A stretch of DNA of 5,538 bases, from the NCBI GenBank assembly GCA_009920815.1, contig RFZH01000156.1, positions 1-5,538 on the forward strand. Reading direction: 5' to 3'. Below the pieces are notes generated by a model. It was not told the DNA's origin and ran no database searches. It worked only from the letters and a program-made list of their open reading frames with translations. This document shows, in pieces, positions 1-4,681 of this stretch (position 1 is its first letter; every line of letters starts with the position of its first letter). Source of the DNA: Paracoccaceae bacterium. GTDB lineage: Bacteria > Pseudomonadota > Alphaproteobacteria > Rhodobacterales > Rhodobacteraceae. A program made the translations under genes and the position numbers.

Positions 1-320
1 CTGATTGGGTGAATGGTGCCTTGGCGCGTGGGGCGCGTGGGCAATGTCACGTCCAACCATTCCGACCGCAACCGTTCGTTCAACGCCGCATCGGCAAGCG
101 CGGATTTTTTCGCCGCCAGCGCGCTGTTGATTTCGTCTTTCAACGCGTTTAACGCAGGCCCCGCGGTTTGACGTTCCTCGGGAGACATTTTGCCCAATTC
201 GCGCATGGCAAGGCTGACTTCACCCTTTTTGCCGACGGCAGCCAAACGCACATCTTCCAACGTGGCTTCGTCGTTCGCATTGGCAATCGCCTGAATATAT
301 TTATCGCGCAGATTGTTCAT
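1..320 (-). CDS. pheS: Phenylalanine--tRNA ligase alpha subunit, N-terminal part (runs off window)
   Basis: This is the N-terminal part (about 106 residues) of the alpha subunit of the cytoplasmic alpha2-beta2 phenylalanyl-tRNA synthetase, which charges tRNA-Phe. The protein starts MNNLRDKYIQAI. The seen part is the N-terminal coiled-coil arm that contacts tRNA, with the family-typical stretch LGKMSPEERQTAGPALNALK at about residues 42-61. It ends in the linker (about 95-105, TRQGTIHPI) that leads into the catalytic core. The class II catalytic motifs lie outside the window. Two adjacent ATG codons exist (320 and 323). The one at 320 is preferred because AGGAGG at 327-332 lies 6 nt upstream of it but only 3 nt from the other. 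It follows rplT on the same strand but is separated from it by a strong terminator and about 150 nt, so it probably has its own promoter, which I could not pin down. The identification is secure. Confidence 0.95.
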   Translation of the reverse strand, partial: MNNLRDKYIQAIANANDEATLEDVRLAAVGKKGEVSLAMRELGKMSPEERQTAGPALNALKDEINSALAAKKSALADAALNERLRSEWLDVTLPTRPTRQGTIHPI

Positions 321-326
321 CATCGG

Positions 327-332
327 CCTCCT
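327..332 (-). promoter_or_regulatory. Shine-Dalgarno of pheS that decides between two adjacent ATGs
   Basis: On the minus strand this reads AGGAGG. Spacing is 6 nt to the ATG at 320 and 3 nt to the ATG at 323, which favours 320. The region from 333 to 480 upstream holds no gene I can support and no convincing -35/-10 pair. Confidence 0.75.
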
Positions 333-480
333 AAAACTTTCACCTCTGCTACCATATTTGGCATTATTGACAAGGTGCATGGGGCGGATTGGGGGCGTTG
401 GGGGACAAAAAATCGCGGTCAATTAGCTGAGCTGCAGAAATTTTTGGTATCCTGCCCTGGTGTTGACCACAGATACAAAC

Positions 481-509
481 AAAAAACCGCGCCAAAGGGC
501 GCGGCTTTT
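481..509 (-). terminator. Intrinsic terminator of the rpmI-rplT operon
   Basis: Reading on the minus strand, a 7-bp all-GC stem CCGCGCC / GGCGCGG (498-504 with 487-493) closes a CTTT loop and is followed directly by six T residues (486-481). An A run on the other side (509-506) could extend pairing with the U tract. It starts about 20 nt after the rplT stop codon, the expected place for a rho-independent terminator. The plus strand also has a short T run after the stem, so it may work weakly in both directions. It separates rplT from pheS. Confidence 0.92.
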
Positions 510-529
510 CGTGTAAGTTTGCAGATCGC

Positions 530-892
530 TTATGCGAGCGCTGCTTTGGCTTGGTCAACGATTGCGTTGAACGCGGCTGGTTCGTGAACCGCCAGATCGG
601 CCAAAACTTTACGGTCAACTTCGATACCTGCCAGGTTCAAACCGTTGATAAAGCGGCTGTAGGTCAGCGCCTCATCATAAGCACGAACGCCCGCGTTGAT
701 GCGTTGGATCCACAGGCTGCGGAAATTACGCTTGCGGTTATGACGGTCGCGAGTTGCGTATTGATTTGCTTTATCTACCGCTTGGGCTGCAACTTTGAAC
801 GTGTTCTTACGACGGCCATAGTACCCTTTTGCTTGGTCGATAATTTTTTTGTGACGGCGATGGGTGACAACACCCCCTTTTACGCGTGACAT
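530..892 (-). CDS. rplT: 50S ribosomal protein L20
   Basis: L20 is a primary 23S rRNA-binding protein needed early in assembly of the large ribosomal subunit. The 120-residue product has the usual full length. It has the long basic N-terminal helix extension (residues about 1-60, with the family pattern VKGGVVTHRRHKKI, AKGYYGRRKNTFK, and then YATRDRHNRKRNFRSLWI). The globular C-terminal domain includes INAGVRAYDEALTYSRFING and the region around NLAGIEVDRKVLADLAV. The ATG at 892 is preceded by a strong Shine-Dalgarno, TAAGGAGG, that overlaps the rpmI stop codon about 9 nt upstream, so the two genes are one transcript and probably translationally linked. A strong terminator follows. L20 represses its own operon in several bacteria, but I did not find a recognisable L20-binding mimic here. 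Confidence 0.98.
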   Translation of the reverse strand: MSRVKGGVVTHRRHKKIIDQAKGYYGRRKNTFKVAAQAVDKANQYATRDRHNRKRNFRSLWIQRINAGVRAYDEALTYSRFINGLNLAGIEVDRKVLADLAVHEPAAFNAIVDQAKAALA

Positions 893-906
893 GTCTCAAA
901 TCCTCC

Positions 907-1107
907 TTAACGGGCGTATGGCATCATGCCCTTGATGATTTTCTCATCAGGTGCAGACATTACTGTGGTGCCGCGTGCGTTGCGGATGAATTTGGTGGTA
1001 CGTTTGATCATACCGTGACGTTTGCCAGCTTGGCCCGTCTTGATACGGCCGTTTGCCGTAACCTTGAACCGCTTTTTGCAGCTCGATTTGGTCTTCATCT
1101 TAGGCAT
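907..1107 (-). CDS. rpmI: 50S ribosomal protein L35
   Basis: L35 is a small, very basic protein of the large ribosomal subunit. The 66-residue product has the family's normal length and its signature start, MPKMKTKSSCKKRFK, followed by the basic stretch QAGKRHGMIKRTTKFIRNARG (residues about 26-46) and a C-terminal end KIIKGMMPYAR. The ATG at 1107 has AAGGAG about 8 nt upstream. rplT begins 14 nt after its stop. infC is not adjacent: upstream is the 3' end of a catabolic operon, so rpmI-rplT seems to be a two-gene unit with its own promoter. The identification is secure. Confidence 0.97.
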   Translation of the reverse strand: MPKMKTKSSCKKRFKVTANGRIKTGQAGKRHGMIKRTTKFIRNARGTTVMSAPDEKIIKGMMPYAR

Positions 1108-1128
1108 TTTCGTCTCCTTACGTGTTTA

Positions 1129-1148
1129 GAGTCCGGAAAACGCGACTC
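1129..1148 (-). other. Short inverted repeat in the rpmI leader
   Basis: GAGTC and GACTC (5 bp each, 10-nt loop) flank GC-rich sequence just upstream of the rpmI Shine-Dalgarno. It would fold in the 5' leader if transcription starts near 1175. A stem this short can arise by chance. A role in ribosomal protein autoregulation is only a possibility. Confidence 0.2.
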
Positions 1149-1181
1149 GGCATGCCCTTCAGCCGGCCGCGCAATAGGGGG

Positions 1182-1210
1182 CGTATACAGGCGGGTTCAC
1201 CCAAGTGCAA
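1182..1210 (-). promoter_or_regulatory. Candidate sigma-70 type promoter for rpmI-rplT
   Basis: On the minus strand TTGCAC (1210-1205) and TATACG (1187-1182) are separated by 17 bp, placing a start near 1175 and a leader of about 68 nt. Each box matches the general consensus only in part (3 of 6 and 4 of 6). The support is spacing, position between an upstream hairpin and rpmI, and the need for a promoter after the pca operon. No start-site data are available. Confidence 0.4.
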
Positions 1211-1218
1211 GACCCGAA

Positions 1219-1240
1219 TTGGCCCATTTTCATGGGCCAA
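1219..1240 (-). terminator. Perfect 9-bp hairpin at the end of the pca operon, possible terminator
   Basis: TTGGCCCAT and ATGGGCCAA form a perfect 9-bp stem with a 4-nt loop, about 36 nt past the last stop of the BKACE pseudogene. On the minus strand only TT then CGGG follows, so there is no true U tract. It may be a weak or Rho-assisted terminator, or an RNA 3'-end stabiliser. It also lies just upstream of the candidate rpmI promoter, so an operator role cannot be excluded. The structure is certain; the function is inferred. Confidence 0.5.
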
Positions 1241-1275
1241 GCCTGCGGCGCGAGTATTTGGTCAAAGATGAAGCG

Positions 1276-1949
1276 CTAGGTCGGGTGCGCAAGGTCCAAA
1301 ATATCGCGCGCCTGTTGCCACGTGGCGACGGGGCGGTCGTATTTATCACACAAGTCCACCACCCGTTTCACCAAGGCCGCTCAAACACATCGCGATCGAC
1401 GGGCATGGCGTTTTTCACACCCATCACGAATTGCACATACAGCCTGCCGAGAATGCGCCCATCGCGGTTCATCTTTACTGCTTGGTGAATGTGCGACAAA
1501 TCGAACGCCTCGATTTCGGGTTTGACATTAAATGTGCGCATTTCGGACGCCAACCAATCCACCAAATCTGGTGGATTTTCGTAAACGCGGGTGGGAAAGT
1601 TATTCGACCCCACCGACAGCGACGCCATATCGGGCGACAAGGGCAGCATGCCACCGCGGGCCTGACCGGCGCCCGAACGACCGCCTGTTGAAAACTGGAT
1701 GATCATGCCGGGGCAATGTTTCAACAACCCTTCCTTGAGTGCCGCGAATTTTTCGGGATCGGACGACGGGGTTTGATCGTCATTGCGCACATGGGCATGA
1801 CAAATGGTTGCCCCTGCCTCAAACGCCTCATGCGTGCTTTCGATTTGTTCGGTCACCGAAATCGGCACTGCGGGGTTGTTTGCTTTGGTCGGGACAGAGC
1901 CCGTGATGGCCACACAGATGATACAGGGTTTTTCAGACAGATTAGACAT
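1276..1949 (-). pseudogene. BKACE (DUF849) beta-keto acid cleavage enzyme, disrupted by an internal out-of-frame deletion
   Basis: Intact BKACE enzymes (about 275-310 residues, TIM barrel, zinc-dependent) exchange acetyl-CoA with a beta-keto acid to give acetoacetate and a new acyl-CoA. From the ATG at 1949 about 190 residues read well: VAITGSVPTKANNPAVPI, the zinc pair in CHAHVRN (H51, H53), FSTGG (S87), SVGSNNFPTRVYENPPDL, and PEIEAFD (E147). After NAMPVDRDVFE the frame reads RPW and stops at 1368. In another frame the C-terminus follows at once (1380 to stop 1276): AALVKRVVDLC, RPVATWQQARDIL. The 55-65 residues that normally lie between are absent. In the characterised enzyme Kce that segment holds Arg226, the third zinc ligand Glu230, and Asp231, so this product should be inactive. 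The ATG overlaps the pcaG end by 8 nt, with only a weak, distant Shine-Dalgarno. As last gene of the pca operon its original substrate was probably 3-oxoadipate (inference). An assembly error is the main alternative. Confidence 0.85.
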
Positions 1950-2553
1950 CGAAGAATACCGTTTCCTTGTCACCTTGAAGATAGATTTCAAACAGATATG
2001 TCCCATCTGATTGACGTTTTGCAAGCAGCGTCTCGCGACGGTGCTGTTGTTCGATCAGTTTGATCACGGGATCTGCGCTGTTGTCTTCGTCGTCGAAATA
2101 CATCCGTGTGTTTAAACCCACATTGATGCCCCGCGCCACGATCCAGATGCTGATATGCGGCGCTTGGGTCGATCCGTTGCGCCCCCGCACCGACCCGGGT
2201 TTGATTGTGTCAAACGTGAAATCACCGGTTTCAAAATTGGTGATGACGCGGCCCCATCCGCGAAAGCCGTCCTCGACCTGTGCATGGCGGGGGTCTTCGG
2301 CATGGGCATAGACGCCTGCCGCGTTGGCTTGCCATGTTTCCAACAGGACATCCTTGACGGGCGCGCCGGTGCCATCGATGACGCGGCCCTTTATGGTGAT
2401 GCGTTCGCCAGCGGCATTTGGACCGGCAATTTCCTGACCCAATTCTTGATCAAAGATCTGAAAGCCCGCCGCACCTGGCGCCAAGCCGATATGAACATAT
2501 GGACCCGCTGTTTGCGATGCGGTTTCTTTCAAGTAATCCAATGATTGCGGCAT
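1942..2553 (-). CDS. pcaG: Protocatechuate 3,4-dioxygenase, alpha subunit
   Basis: Protocatechuate 3,4-dioxygenase cleaves the ring of protocatechuate between its hydroxyls, giving 3-carboxy-cis,cis-muconate. It is a cytoplasmic complex of alpha (PcaG) and beta (PcaH) subunits, and PcaG helps shape the active site but does not hold the iron. The 203-residue product has the expected length (about 200). Near the N-terminus it carries ASQTAGPYVHIGLAPGAAG (about 12-30). The intradiol-dioxygenase core follows: GERITIKGRVIDGTGAPV (49-66), LLETWQANAAGVYAH (70-84), GWGRVITNFETGDFTF (99-114) and APHISIWIVARGINVGLNTR (131-150). The second half lacks the Tyr and His-x-His iron ligands of the beta subunit, as expected. 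The start at 2553 is chosen because it lies one base beyond the pcaH stop and has GAGGGG about 8 nt upstream, inside the pcaH end. A longer upstream reading would run into pcaH. Confidence 0.96.
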   Translation of the reverse strand: MPQSLDYLKETASQTAGPYVHIGLAPGAAGFQIFDQELGQEIAGPNAAGERITIKGRVIDGTGAPVKDVLLETWQANAAGVYAHAEDPRHAQVEDGFRGWGRVITNFETGDFTFDTIKPGSVRGRNGSTQAPHISIWIVARGINVGLNTRMYFDDEDNSADPVIKLIEQQHRRETLLAKRQSDGTYLFEIYLQGDKETVFFDV

Positions 2554-2554
2554 A

Positions 2555-3292
2555 TCAGTTCCCCTCAAGGCGGTTTTCGAACAAGGTCGAACGACGTCCA
2601 CGCAGGACGATATCAAATTTATAGGCAAGGCTGTCCAGCGGAATGGACGCATTCATATCCAATGGCGCGATCAAACGATCAATCGCATCGGCATCGGGAA
2701 CCGTATTCACGATGGGACATTTTGCAATCAACGGGTCGCCTTCGAAATACATCTGTGTGATCAAACGCTGCGCAAAGGCCGTACCAAAGACCGACACGTG
2801 AATATGCGCGGGACGCCAGTTATTGACCCAGTTGCGCCATGGATAGGCACCGGGTTTTACAGTTCGGAAAAAGTAATATCCGTTTTCATCCGTCATCGTG
2901 CGGCCACAGCCGCCGAAATTGGGATCAATCGGCGCAAGATACATATCTTTTTTGTGGCGATACCGACCACCTGCATTGGCCTGCCAAATCTCAACCAATG
3001 TATTTGGGACAGGGCGTCCATTTTCATCCAAAACGCGGCCATGCACAATGATACGTTCCCCGACGGGATCGCCATCCTTGGCAAAGTTTTTGAGCAGATC
3101 GTGGTCCAATGGCCCCAAATCCGTGTGCCCGAACCGCGGGCCTGTGATTTCGGAAATTGTGTTTTCCATTGAAATCAACGCCTGTTTCGGGGACCGCGGC
3201 ACCGAGGTTTTATAATTCTGTGCAAAGGCGGGCGGATGCAATGTCCGATCCCTTTGGTAGAATTCGGCCAAGGGGCGTGTGTCAGCGATCAT
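2555..3292 (-). CDS. pcaH: Protocatechuate 3,4-dioxygenase, beta (iron-binding) subunit
   Basis: This is the catalytic beta subunit of protocatechuate 3,4-dioxygenase, which holds the non-heme Fe(III). The 245-residue length is close to the usual 235-245. The N-terminal extension contains DRTLHPPAFAQNYKTSVPRS (about 15-34), typical of PcaH. The intradiol core follows: GERIIVHGRVLDENGRPVPN (78-97), VEIWQANAGGRYRHK (100-114) and GCGRTMTDENGYYFFRTVKP (128-147). All four iron ligands are visible: Tyr111, Tyr150, His163 and His165. They correspond to Tyr408, Tyr447, His460 and His462 of the Pseudomonas putida enzyme in its beta-subunit numbering, with a constant offset of 297. The active-site arginine (Arg457) is also present, as Arg160. 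The ATG overlaps the pcaC stop by 4 nt (ATGA) and the stop lies one base before pcaG, so the two subunits should be made together in a balanced ratio. It appears intact and functional. Confidence 0.97.
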   Translation of the reverse strand: MIADTRPLAEFYQRDRTLHPPAFAQNYKTSVPRSPKQALISMENTISEITGPRFGHTDLGPLDHDLLKNFAKDGDPVGERIIVHGRVLDENGRPVPNTLVEIWQANAGGRYRHKKDMYLAPIDPNFGGCGRTMTDENGYYFFRTVKPGAYPWRNWVNNWRPAHIHVSVFGTAFAQRLITQMYFEGDPLIAKCPIVNTVPDADAIDRLIAPLDMNASIPLDSLAYKFDIVLRGRRSTLFENRLEGN

Positions 3293-3669
3293 AGGTCAAT
3301 CCCCATTTCTTTGTATGTTTCTTTTGCGATCTTGAACGCGTGGTTGGCGCGCGGCACACCCGCGTAAATCGCCACATGCATCAACGCTTCGCGAATGTCT
3401 TGCGGTGTGGCCCCGGTGTTGGCGGTGGCGCGCACATGCATGGCGACCTCGCCATCATTGCCCAAGCCCGCCAAAAGCGCAATCGTGATCATCGACCGTT
3501 CGCGCAGCGTTAAACCGTCACTGTTCCAGACTGTCCCCCACGCGCCTTCGGTGATCATATCTTGGAACGGGGCGTCAAAGTCTGTTTTGGCGGCGGTGGC
3601 GCGATCCACATGGGCGTCCCCCAAAACCGTCCGTCGCACGGCCATACCGTCGTTATATCGGTCTGTCAT
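3289..3669 (-). CDS. pcaC: 4-carboxymuconolactone decarboxylase
   Basis: PcaC decarboxylates 4-carboxymuconolactone to the 3-oxoadipate enol-lactone in the protocatechuate branch of the beta-ketoadipate pathway. The product is 126 residues from the chosen start, close to the 125-135 typical of free-standing PcaC. It has the small all-helical AhpD/CMD fold pattern: EGAWGTVWNSDGLTLRERSM (41-60), the helix MITIALLAGLG, the conserved GEVAMHVRATANTGATPQDI (73-92) and REALMHVAIYAGVPRANHAF (93-112). It is not fused to PcaD. The ATG at 3669 is preferred over one four codons upstream because GAGG lies 6 nt before it. It is the first gene of the operon and overlaps pcaH by 4 nt. Its promoter probably lies in the spacer shared with pcaQ. 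Confidence 0.95.
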   Translation of the reverse strand: MTDRYNDGMAVRRTVLGDAHVDRATAAKTDFDAPFQDMITEGAWGTVWNSDGLTLRERSMITIALLAGLGNDGEVAMHVRATANTGATPQDIREALMHVAIYAGVPRANHAFKIAKETYKEMGIDL

Positions 3670-3675
3670 TGTGTA

Positions 3676-3679
3676 CCTC
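3676..3679 (-). promoter_or_regulatory. Shine-Dalgarno of pcaC (decides the start)
   Basis: GAGG on the minus strand is spaced 6 nt from the ATG at 3669. The upstream in-frame ATG at 3681 overlaps the site's upstream flank and has no Shine-Dalgarno of its own, so the shorter protein is favoured. Confidence 0.7.
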
Positions 3680-3699
3680 ATTGCTTTGTCGCCTTTTTA

Positions 3700-3728
3700 C
3701 ATATCAATATGGTTTTGAATATTGTTAA
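3700..3728 (-). promoter_or_regulatory. Candidate pcaCHG promoter
   Basis: On the minus strand TTAACA (3728-3723, 5 of 6 to the TTGACA consensus) and the weak GATATG (3705-3700) are 17 bp apart, placing a start near 3693 and a leader of about 24 nt before pcaC. A poor -10 box fits a promoter that needs an activator. The palindrome at 3741-3760 would be centred near -57, and the extra half-site at 3709-3718 falls in the spacer. Both positions are usual for LysR-type activation. The start site is an estimate. Confidence 0.4.
3709..3718 (+). promoter_or_regulatory. Second PcaQ-like half-site (candidate activation site)
   Basis: ATGGTTTTGA matches the right arm of the palindrome (ATGGTTATGA, 3751-3760) in 9 of 10 positions, in the same orientation and exactly 42 bp away, which is four helical turns. 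It lies nearer pcaC, where a LysR activation half-site would be expected. The local sequence is AT-rich, so a chance match is possible. Confidence 0.4.
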
Positions 3729-3740
3729 TTTTGGCATTTA

Positions 3741-3760
3741 TCATTACCATATGGTTATGA
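3741..3760. promoter_or_regulatory. Probable PcaQ operator (near-perfect 20-bp palindrome)
   Basis: TCATTACCATATGGTTATGA is an inverted repeat with one mismatched pair in ten. Read toward pcaC it contains ATAACC-ATAT-GGTAAT, which agrees in 10 of 12 positions with the PcaQ motif ATAACC-N4-GGTTAA reported for Sinorhizobium meliloti, with the first half perfect. It lies between pcaQ and the operon that PcaQ should activate. It also covers the apparent pcaQ start codons (3751 and 3757), so binding would be expected to repress pcaQ as well. Confidence 0.7.
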
Positions 3761-4674
3761 ATTGGGAAAATGCCTTACGGCTGCGTCATATCCGTTGTTT
3801 TTTAGAAGTCGCCCGCGTCGAAAGCGTGTCACTTGCCGCGACGCATTTGAACATCACGCAGCCGGCGGTTTCAAAAACATTGAAAGAGCTTGAAACCTTA
3901 TTGAACACACGTCTGTTTGATCGTGTCGGTCGCGAATTGCGATTGAACGAACAGGGCCGCATTTTTCAAAGCCATGCCGCGGCGTCTTTGACCGAATTAT
4001 CACGCGCCCATGATCGGCTGGGCCAAGCAGCGCAATCAGCGGTTCAGCTGACCATTGGCGTCCTGCCCACGGCAGCGACCGAATTGGTCCCCTTGGCCGC
4101 GATTGAATTTCACCGCGCCATGCCGCATGCGCGGTTGAACGTGCGCACCGGACCGAATTGGTTGCTGTATAATCAAATGCGCGACGGCCAATTGGATCTG
4201 GTTGTGGGCCGTATGCCAGAAGCGGGGATTTTGACGGGCCTGACCTTTGAACAGCTTTATACCGAGGATGTGGTTTTGATCACCCGACCCGATCATCCAT
4301 TGTTGACGTCAACAAACCAAGGCGCGGAATTGGCCCGTTTTCCGATGATCCTTCCGCCCAAGGGGGCAGTCATTCGTGGAACAGTGGAACGATACCTTAC
4401 ATCCATCGGCCTGCGCGATACACAAGGGGTGTTTGAAACTGTCGCCCTGCCCTTTGGGCGCAAGGTCGTGCAATCCACGGATATGATATGGTTTATCTCG
4501 CGCGGGGTTGTTCAAGAAGAAATCAAACAAGGTAGCGTGGCGGCGATTAACCTAGGGTCCGCGCTGCTCGCGGGGCCGGTGGGAATATTTCTGTCCCAAA
4601 ACGCTATTCCAAACGCTGCTCGCAGTGTCTTGGTCGATCATCTACGAACCATTGCCCAGCGCCTGCAAACATGA
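3751..4674 (+). CDS. pcaQ: LysR-type activator of the protocatechuate operon
   Basis: PcaQ is the LysR-type regulator that activates pca genes in alphaproteobacteria, responding to beta-carboxy-cis,cis-muconate and related intermediates in studied species. The 307-residue product has normal LysR length. The N-terminal winged helix-turn-helix spans about 11-68 (RHIRCFLEVARVESVSLAA, then recognition helix QPAVSKTLKELE at 37-48 and TRLFDRVGRELRLNEQG). A linker helix runs to about 95. The co-inducer domain (about 98-300) shows PcaQ-like features: IGVLPTAATELVP, GQLDLVVGRMPE, LTFEQLYTEDVVLI, PMILPPKGAVIR, FGRKVVQSTDMIWFISRGVV and LAGPVGIFLSQ. It is divergent from pcaC, as in other pca loci. The start is uncertain: ATGs at 3751 and 3757 fit the family, neither has a Shine-Dalgarno, and both sit in the palindromic operator, so the mRNA could be leaderless. 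An ATG at 3709 would add 14 unlikely residues. Confidence 0.9.
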   Translation: MVMNWENALRLRHIRCFLEVARVESVSLAATHLNITQPAVSKTLKELETLLNTRLFDRVGRELRLNEQGRIFQSHAAASLTELSRAHDRLGQAAQSAVQLTIGVLPTAATELVPLAAIEFHRAMPHARLNVRTGPNWLLYNQMRDGQLDLVVGRMPEAGILTGLTFEQLYTEDVVLITRPDHPLLTSTNQGAELARFPMILPPKGAVIRGTVERYLTSIGLRDTQGVFETVALPFGRKVVQSTDMIWFISRGVVQEEIKQGSVAAINLGSALLAGPVGIFLSQNAIPNAARSVLVDHLRTIAQRLQT

Positions 4675-4681
4675 GGACACC

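Noticed and set aside
364..618. Minus-strand open frame of 84 codons between rplT and pheS
   Set aside because: It overlaps the rplT end in another frame and contains the terminator. There is no Shine-Dalgarno or recognisable domain.
1129..1148. L20-type autoregulatory leader for rpmI
   Set aside because: Only a 5-bp stem is visible and there is no recognisable mimic of the L20 rRNA site, so it is kept only as a weak inverted repeat.
1368..1385. A simple sequencing frameshift explaining the BKACE break
   Set aside because: Restoring the frame alone does not bring back the missing 55-65 residues, so a deletion is required, real or from assembly.
886..1488. Long plus-strand open frame of 200 codons
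   Set aside because: It runs antisense across rpmI and the BKACE remnant, has no family resemblance and is explained by the coding strand opposite.
1950..2024. N-terminal extension of the BKACE gene
   Set aside because: It lies inside pcaG. The family start is close to the VAITGS strand, which the ATG at 1949 gives.
2554..2652. N-terminal extension of pcaG
   Set aside because: It lies inside pcaH in another frame. The start at 2553 has a good Shine-Dalgarno and matches the family N-terminus.
3562..3750. N-terminal extension of pcaQ by 63 residues
   Set aside because: It is antisense to pcaC and crosses the regulatory spacer. LysR proteins begin just before the helix-turn-helix.
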